Source: Entamoeba invadens IP1 (Eukaryota > Evosea > Mastigamoebida > Endamoebidae). From it: a DNA stretch of 12,111 bases. A program made the translations under genes and the position numbers. The stretch lies in NCBI RefSeq assembly GCF_000330505.1, contig NW_004440100.1, forward strand, positions 207,088 through 219,198, given 5' to 3'. Under the pieces are notes generated by a model that had not been told where the DNA came from, ran no database searches, and was given only the letters and a program-made list of their open reading frames with translations. This document shows, piece after piece, positions 7,736 to 12,111 of this stretch (within the stretch, counting starts at the first letter, position 1; every line of letters starts with the position of its first letter).

Positions 7736-8378
7736 TTAATTATTTAGTTCACTGTATTCCAACAAAAAGTCAAAAAGGTGGGTATACCATAATTTATAAT
7801 TATTTTTATAATAAATTACTATATCGTCTTTCAAACAATAAAAAGTTCCATGGACTTGATTTTTAGTAGCTTAATAGTTAAATTTACCATTTGTTATAAT
7901 TTCTAAAAAATAGTTCAAGGGTGGTAAAAAATAGAATTCCCATTTCGGGTTTTGAAAAGACAATTTTTCTTAATTTGTTTTCTTTAATAATTACTAGTTA
8001 AAATATTGGTTAATTTTACTATATTCAGTTGGTATTCATTTTTGTTCATCTGTTTTCAGCAAAGACAATTGTTTTTGACCGATTGTTAATTGTATAGTTT
8101 GAATTATAATATTTATTTAATATTTTATATTTTTATGTAAAAATAGAATTTATTATTTAAAATTATTTACATTGAGGCAGTTTTCTCTTTTCGATACCAA
8201 CATAGTATTTTATCATTTTTCCATTTATTAACTTAGATTTGACATTTTTAAATATGGTTATTTTACCTATTAATTGTAGTTAAATGTCTTTTCTTTAGTT
8301 TAAAAGTGAAACTACAAGAATAATAAATAATACTATATTGATAAACTAGATAAAACCATAACAAAATGTATAACATTT
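7736..8378. other. 643-nt AT-rich spacer between minus-strand genes
   Basis: Holds the promoter side of the basic-protein gene and the 3' end of the first secreted-protein gene. Apart from the GAAC-like element near 7745 I see no gene, RNA signature or organised repeat. Confidence 0.6.
7745..7752 (-). promoter_or_regulatory. GAAC-like element of the basic-protein gene
   Basis: The minus strand reads AGTGAACT 9 nt before the ATG at 7735, one base from the E. histolytica GAAC consensus AATGAACT. A GTATACC sequence about 35 nt further upstream is a weak TATA-like candidate. Support is positional only. Confidence 0.4.
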
Positions 8379-8903
8379 TTAGAATAATTGAGTCTTAAAG
8401 TGGTACTTGAAAGAAGTCCCATCTTTACGAGGCATACAAGTGTTTGTTTTTACAACTTCGATTTTGCTAATTTCTCCTTTACACTTGTCTTGGCTATAAA
8501 ACTTCTTAAAAATCATTTTTCCTAAAGAAGAGAATTTGACGTATTGATTATCATCTGTCTTGATACAACCTCTTTGGAAGTAAATTGTTTCAGGAGTTGA
8601 TTTACTAAAAGAGAAACATAGGTTTGAATTTGGAAAATTAAAAACTGAAACGAAGTACGAAGGAATGGAATCAACTATGTTGACACCACCAGTTACATCC
8701 ATAATATCCTCCATAATATCACATGAATTTCCCCAAAATAGAGATACTGTTTGGTTGTCTTTTGCGATCTCAAAACGTACAAAAGATGTAGTACCTTCAT
8801 AACAAGTACTCTCTTTGAAAGCTGAAAAAGAATCTGTTACAAGTCCATTGAGTAAATATCTTGAAGATACGCTTAAGAATAAAAGGGATACAAAGAACAA
8901 CAT
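8379..8903 (-). CDS. Secreted six-cysteine protein, copy A
   Basis: 174 residues with a cleavable signal peptide: hydrophobic residues 2-12 (LFFVSLLFLSV), then a polar Ser-Ser-Arg. The mature part has exactly six cysteines (34, 61, 96, 113, 141, 156), suggesting three disulfides. It is clearly paralogous to the next gene, with cysteine spacing aligned to within one or two residues. Shared blocks are A-F-K-E...C-Y-E-G-x-T-S-F (28-41), I-P-x-Y (80-83), and P-E-T-[IV]-Y-F-x-R-G-C-[IL]-K followed by Y-V-K-F (104-124). No known domain is recognised. There is no membrane anchor and no GPI-like tail, so release to the vesicle lumen, cyst wall or outside is expected. Third positions are more AT-rich than in the housekeeping genes. 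The start is the ATG directly before the signal peptide. Confidence 0.8.
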   Translation of the reverse strand: MLFFVSLLFLSVSSRYLLNGLVTDSFSAFKESTCYEGTTSFVRFEIAKDNQTVSLFWGNSCDIMEDIMDVTGGVNIVDSIPSYFVSVFNFPNSNLCFSFSKSTPETIYFQRGCIKTDDNQYVKFSSLGKMIFKKFYSQDKCKGEISKIEVVKTNTCMPRKDGTSFKYHFKTQLF

Positions 8904-9419
8904 ACTTTGCTTTTTTTGTTCTTTTACAAATCTTTATCAATGGAAACCTCTGTTGATTGTTTCAAGTTATTCCAATGTTTTTTACATAACAATTGTCATC
9001 ATTTTTTAATGTTAAAAATTCGTAATGTCATTCATTATATTGTCAAGTTTTAAACACAATTTTATTTCATTATAAAATGTACTATTAAATATAATAAATT
9101 TGTTAATGATAAAATGATATAATAGTTAAATGAATAACTTTTGAAATTCATGAGGTTCTTTTTTGGCAAATTGATTGACCAGTTTTTATTTCGAGTATTA
9201 ATAAAATTATTTTTATTAAAATAATTATTAATTATTGATACTTTACTTAATAATAAGACATAATTTGCTCCAAACAAAATATCATGTTTTTTTTAAAATC
9301 AGCTAAAAATTATTTAAAAATAAATCAAATACGTTTTTTAGTACAAAAACAGCGAATTAATCAACATTTGAAAATAAAAAAATCTTTTTTTAAGAAAATC
9401 AATAATAAAAACGAATGAA
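8904..9419. other. 516-nt AT-rich spacer between the two secreted-protein genes
   Basis: Must contain the promoter of copy A, with a GTAAAAGAAC sequence 15-24 nt upstream of its ATG as a weak GAAC candidate, and the 3' end of copy B. An open minus-strand frame at 9062-9277 translates to Asn/Ile/Leu-rich low complexity and is not credible. No RNA gene or repeat was seen. Confidence 0.55.
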
Positions 9420-9935
9420 TTAATCGGGTCTATAAGGTCTGTATTCTATAGTTGCAGATCCTGGTTCTGTATAACATCTGTTAAAATAGAATTGGACTGT
9501 TTTATCAGCTGTTCCTGAGCAGTCTTCTGTATGATAATAACTCTTCAAGAGGAAATTGAGTATTGTAGTAAATTTAACGTACTTGTCTTTATGTTTAAGA
9601 CATCCTCTCGGGAAATAAACAGTTTCAGGAAGAGATTGATCGATAGTAGTACAATTATGCGATTTGAAATACCCTTCCATTCCAGTAACATATCTTGGAA
9701 TATGTTCCATGACTTGTACTCCCGTTTCAATAAGTGTGTGTATTAACATTGTTGCACAATTTGGCCCTTCATGCAACTCAACAGTATCATCTTCATTAAT
9801 TCTAAAGATATAGAAAGACGTTCTTCCTTCGTAGCAAAAATCTTCTTTGAAAGCATAAAATGCAGCATCTAATCGCCCAGACACAACATACCGGGATTTC
9901 ACTCCTAAAAATAAAAGAACAGCAACCAAAAACAT
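9420..9935 (-). CDS. Secreted six-cysteine protein, copy B
   Basis: 171 residues, paralogous to the gene just downstream. The signal peptide is residues 1-14 (MFLVAVLLFLGVKS), followed by R-Y-[VL] as in copy A. Six cysteines at 34, 60, 95, 112, 139 and 154 match those of copy A one for one. The block LPETVYFPRGCLKHKDKYVKF is the most conserved. Overall identity looks like about one third, so the duplication is not recent. The C terminus differs: IEYRPYRPD here, FKYHFKTQLF in copy A. It carries the clearest core promoter of the window (TATA-like plus initiator), with a predicted leader of only about 12 nt. No function can be assigned. A small secreted effector, a luminal binding protein or a wall component are all possible. 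Confidence 0.82.
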   Translation of the reverse strand: MFLVAVLLFLGVKSRYVVSGRLDAAFYAFKEDFCYEGRTSFYIFRINEDDTVELHEGPNCATMLIHTLIETGVQVMEHIPRYVTGMEGYFKSHNCTTIDQSLPETVYFPRGCLKHKDKYVKFTTILNFLLKSYYHTEDCSGTADKTVQFYFNRCYTEPGSATIEYRPYRPD

Positions 9936-9944
9936 TTAAACTTT

Positions 9945-9953
9945 TGAATTTTT
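9945..9953 (-). promoter_or_regulatory. Initiator (AAAAATTCA) of secreted protein copy B
   Basis: The minus strand reads AAAAATTCA, an exact match to the E. histolytica initiator consensus, ending 9 nt before the ATG at 9935. It lies 14 nt downstream of a TATA-like box, so the leader would be very short, as usual in Entamoeba. Confidence 0.65.
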
Positions 9954-9967
9954 TGTTTCTGAAAGAT

Positions 9968-9977
9968 ATTTTATACC
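9968..9977 (-). promoter_or_regulatory. TATA-like box of secreted protein copy B
   Basis: The minus strand reads GGTATAAAAT roughly 20-25 nt upstream of the initiator. Spacing and sequence suit an Entamoeba core promoter, though it is closer to a canonical TATA than to the GTATTTAAAG form. Confidence 0.6.
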
Positions 9978-10174
9978 CAGTTTTGTCCTCTGAATAACAT
10001 TTCAACAGATTGTGAATTACTTTTTGCTCAACTTCATGTTGATAAATATTTTTCTTTTTTAATTCACTTTTAACATAACTGTTTCGAGTCTCTTTTATGA
10101 CTTCTTTAATTTATACCTTTTAAAAAAAACTAACAATATATTATAATCAAATTAAAACAATATTATCTAAGATA

Positions 10175-10201
10175 GAATTAAAGATAATTTATCTTTAATT
10201 C
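10175..10201. repeat. 27-nt perfect palindrome (13-bp arms, 1-nt centre)
   Basis: The left arm GAATTAAAGATAA is followed by T and then TTATCTTTAATTC, its exact reverse complement. Each arm contains an AGATAA (GATA-type) hexamer. Two more, TTATCT at 10163-10168 and AGATAG at 10170-10175, lie directly to the left. Confidence 0.7.
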
Positions 10202-10261
10202 AATGTTTTGTCAAATAGATTAGTTTTATTTATTTTTTTTTTCATCATAAATAATTTGAAT

Positions 10262-10280
10262 ATAACTATATTATAGTTAT
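10262..10280. repeat. 19-nt perfect palindrome (9-bp arms)
   Basis: ATAACTATA, then T, then TATAGTTAT. It lies 60 nt right of the longer palindrome. In DNA this AT-rich it may be chance. Confidence 0.5.
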
Positions 10281-10833
10281 TATTTATTAAATAAAAAAAT
10301 GTTGTTGTCAAATATAAAACAACTTTTATTATAATATTATTACCAACAAAAAACTATTATAAATGGTAAAATCATTTTATTGTTATAATATTATTTGTAA
10401 AACTAAAATAACATTTTAAAAAAACATTTTAAATCAACTGTTCACTTTTCTTTCATTTTTAATTTTATTAAAAAAGAAAAATAGTTTTCTTTACTAATTA
10501 TTTTGCACTCAACCGACTATTTTTTCTTTTTTTTAACCGAAAAAATTAGACAATTTTTATAATAATAAAATATTATACCAAAATATCTTATTAATTTTTT
10601 TTGAAATACAAATTAAACTATTTTTTAATGGTAAATTTATTTATATCAAACAAATATAAATAATATATCATAGTAAAAAAATAGTAAAACCAACAATCTA
10701 AAATGCCATGACATTTTTATTATCATTCATTGCTAAACAAAGTAACTGATCATCGAAAAAAACAAAACTAAGGAAGAAGAACAAGTTATTTTTTTCTGAC
10801 TTTTTTTTCAAGGGTTTTTCAATTATAAGATTG

Positions 10834-10841
10834 AGTGAACT
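10834..10841 (+). promoter_or_regulatory. GAAC-like element of glycogen phosphorylase
   Basis: AGTGAACT lies 16 nt before the ATG at 10858, the same word as upstream of the basic-protein gene. A weak TATA-like AATTATAAGA is at 10821-10830. Together they suggest transcription starts within about 15 nt of the start codon. Confidence 0.5.
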
Positions 10842-10857
10842 TCAAAATGCAAAGAAG

Positions 10858-12111
10858 ATGTCCACATCGATTCGTCGTACTGTTTCTATGAGTAAGCTAA
10901 AGACTGGAAGGTCTTCAGCTGATGGTGTTCCAATTAACTACAACGACGACAAATTCAAGAAATTGTGGGATACTTATTCCTTTTATTTGGCTAAGGGTTT
11001 GTTACCTTGTTAGAACCAATTTCAATTCCTTAAAAGAGTACTGACAGACAGACGTCGAAACCATAAAGCGCCAAATAACAAACCACATTGAATACACCAT
11101 GGCGTGCAATCGTGTTGATTTCCGCCCTTATGCCATTTACGCTGCAGCTGCTCATTCCCTGAGAGACAGAGTTCTTGAGTTTTGGAACGACACACAGCAA
11201 TACTTCACTGATGTCCAGACAAAGAGAGTGTACTACATGTCCATTGAATACTTGATTGGGCGTTCATTAGTCAATTCCATCAGTAACTTAGGACTTGATG
11301 ACAATTATAAAGATGCTTTGAAGTTCTTTGGTTCTTCCATTGAAGAATTGTATGAGTACGAAGATGACGCCGCATTGGGATCTGGTGGACTTGGAAGACT
11401 TGCTGCGTGTTACTTGGATTCACTTGCCACGTTGAATTACCCAGCTTGGGGATATGGTATTAGATATCAGTATGGTATGTTCAAGCAAAAAATTGTCGAC
11501 GGATACCAAATTGAAATGCCGGAGTATTGGCTTGAGGCTGGAAACCCATGGGAAGTCATGAGAGCGGATGTCAAATACGAAATCAAGTTTGGTGGGCACG
11601 TCATTGTAGTGAGAGATGTTAAGGGCAAATTGAAACATGTCTGGATGAATAGTGAAGCTGTCAACGCCATCGCATTTGATGTTCCTGTTCCGGGTTATAA
11701 GACCGTCAACACACTGAATTTGAGATTGTGGAGCTCCCAACCAACAACTGAATTTGACTTTGCTGGGTTCAATAGTGATGAGAATTCTCATATGTATTGG
11801 GACGCGTTGGCTGAACAACAGAAACAAGAACAAATCTGCAAAGTTTTGTATCCAAAGAACGACAACGAGAAAGGACAGGCACTCCGATTGCAACAGGAGT
11901 ACTTCTTCTCCTCTGCTACCATCATGGATATCGTCAGAAGATTCAAGAAGATGAAAAAGCCCTTCGACGAATTCCCAGAGTACACTGCAATTCAGTTGAA
12001 CGATACTCACCCCGTCATTGGTGCTCTTGAGTTGCTCAGAATATTAATTGATATTGAAGGACTTGACTTCTCAAACGCATTTGATATTGTTAACAAAACT
12101 GTGTCATACAC
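10858..12111 (+). CDS. glgP: Glycogen phosphorylase, N-terminal part (two exons, runs off the right edge)
   Basis: A cytosolic PLP enzyme that releases glucose-1-phosphate from glycogen. Exon 1 is 10858-10996 and exon 2 runs from 11052 to the edge, about 400 of an expected 850-900 residues. Splicing gives FYLAK-DVETIKRQITNHIEYTMACNR, the normal family entry segment. Family motifs follow: RVYYMSIEYLIGRSL, EDDAALGSGGLGRLAACYLDS (G156-S162 region), WGYGIRYQYGMFKQKIVDGYQ, GNPWE, DVPVPGYKTVNTLNLRLWS, RLQQEYFFSSATIMDIVRRF and IQLNDTHP (361-367). The usual LGNGGLGR reads LGSGGLGR, with Ser157 for Asn. The PLP lysine lies beyond the window. The N-terminal leader (MSTSIRRTVSMSK) is basic and Ser/Thr-rich, as in phospho-regulated phosphorylases. 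The ATG at 10858 is the first in frame. An out-of-frame ATG at 10847 overlaps it. Confidence 0.95.
10997..11051 (+). other. Intron of glycogen phosphorylase (55 nt, CAG acceptor)
   Basis: The donor GTTTGT follows the first base of a codon. The acceptor GACAG at 11047-11051 restores GAC (Asp47) and the family sequence. In-frame stops (TAG 11011-11013 and TGA 11042-11044, each in the respective exon frame) rule out read-through. The earlier AG at 11047 gives the wrong phase. Confidence 0.85.

Larger units (their letters stand above)
9936..10857. other. 922-nt divergent AT-rich spacer upstream of glycogen phosphorylase
   Basis: Contains the promoter of secreted protein copy B at its left end and that of glycogen phosphorylase at its right end. 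Between them is extremely AT-rich DNA with two near-adjacent perfect palindromes (10175-10201 and 10262-10280) and a cluster of GATA-type hexamers. No gene or structured RNA was recognised. Confidence 0.6.

Noticed and set aside
7380..7866. Two plus-strand open frames over the basic-protein gene
   Set aside because: Trp/Cys/Leu-rich translations without known motifs. The minus-strand reading has normal composition, codon use and a promoter element.
7908..7960. tRNA-like GTTCAAGGG and CCCATTTCGGG words
   Set aside because: No acceptor stem, A box or cloverleaf can be formed around them.
9062..9277. 71-codon minus-strand frame between the secreted-protein genes
   Set aside because: Low-complexity Asn/Ile/Leu/Tyr translation from very AT-rich DNA.
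10242..10249. ATGATGA on the minus strand as a second C box
   Set aside because: No D box, guide or terminal stem at a suitable distance.
10997..11013. 17-nt GTTTGT...TTAG as a minimal intron in glycogen phosphorylase
   Set aside because: Far too short, and the downstream frame still meets TGA at 11042.
11420..12010. 196-codon minus-strand frame
   Set aside because: Antisense shadow of glycogen phosphorylase exon 2, whose plus-strand protein is unmistakable.

Overview
The window looks like nuclear DNA of an amoebozoan of the genus Entamoeba. Genes are compact, introns are few and very short (55-82 nt) with GTTTGT donors, start codons sit close to Entamoeba-type core promoter motifs (GAAC, TATA-like, AAAAATTCA), and intergenic DNA is extremely AT-rich. 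Coding DNA of the housekeeping genes is clearly richer in C/G at third positions than I would expect for E. histolytica, so I lean to a less AT-rich species such as the reptile parasite E. invadens. That species call is inference.

Layout, left to right. At 1-51 there may be a tail of a plus-strand gene. ALG7/DPAGT1 (first step of N-glycan precursor synthesis) lies on the minus strand at 150-1315, with one intron. A large cytosolic leucine-rich-repeat/PP2C phosphatase follows on the minus strand (1485-4061). The 4062-4968 spacer separates divergent genes and contains, at 4608-4673 minus, a box C/D snoRNA with a guide matching conserved large-subunit rRNA. Ribosomal protein uS8 (RPS15A) and an ORC4-like origin-recognition ATPase lie in tandem on the plus strand (4969-6757). 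The ATPase is split by an intron exactly in front of its Walker A motif. Next on the minus strand come an orphan basic protein (7211-7735) and two tandem paralogous secreted six-cysteine proteins (8379-8903, 9420-9935). After a roughly 900-nt AT-rich divergent spacer with striking perfect palindromes, glycogen phosphorylase begins on the plus strand (10858) and runs off the right edge; it has one intron near the N terminus.

The genes do not form one pathway. They cover glycan assembly, signalling, ribosome synthesis and rRNA modification, replication initiation, secretion and carbohydrate mobilisation, each with its own promoter. The snoRNA and RPS15A are ribosome-related neighbours but diverge.

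The observations most worth checking are the snoRNA with its possible independent transcription unit, the tandem lineage-specific secreted family, the three splice models (two with non-TAG acceptors), and the palindrome/GATA-motif cluster upstream of glycogen phosphorylase.
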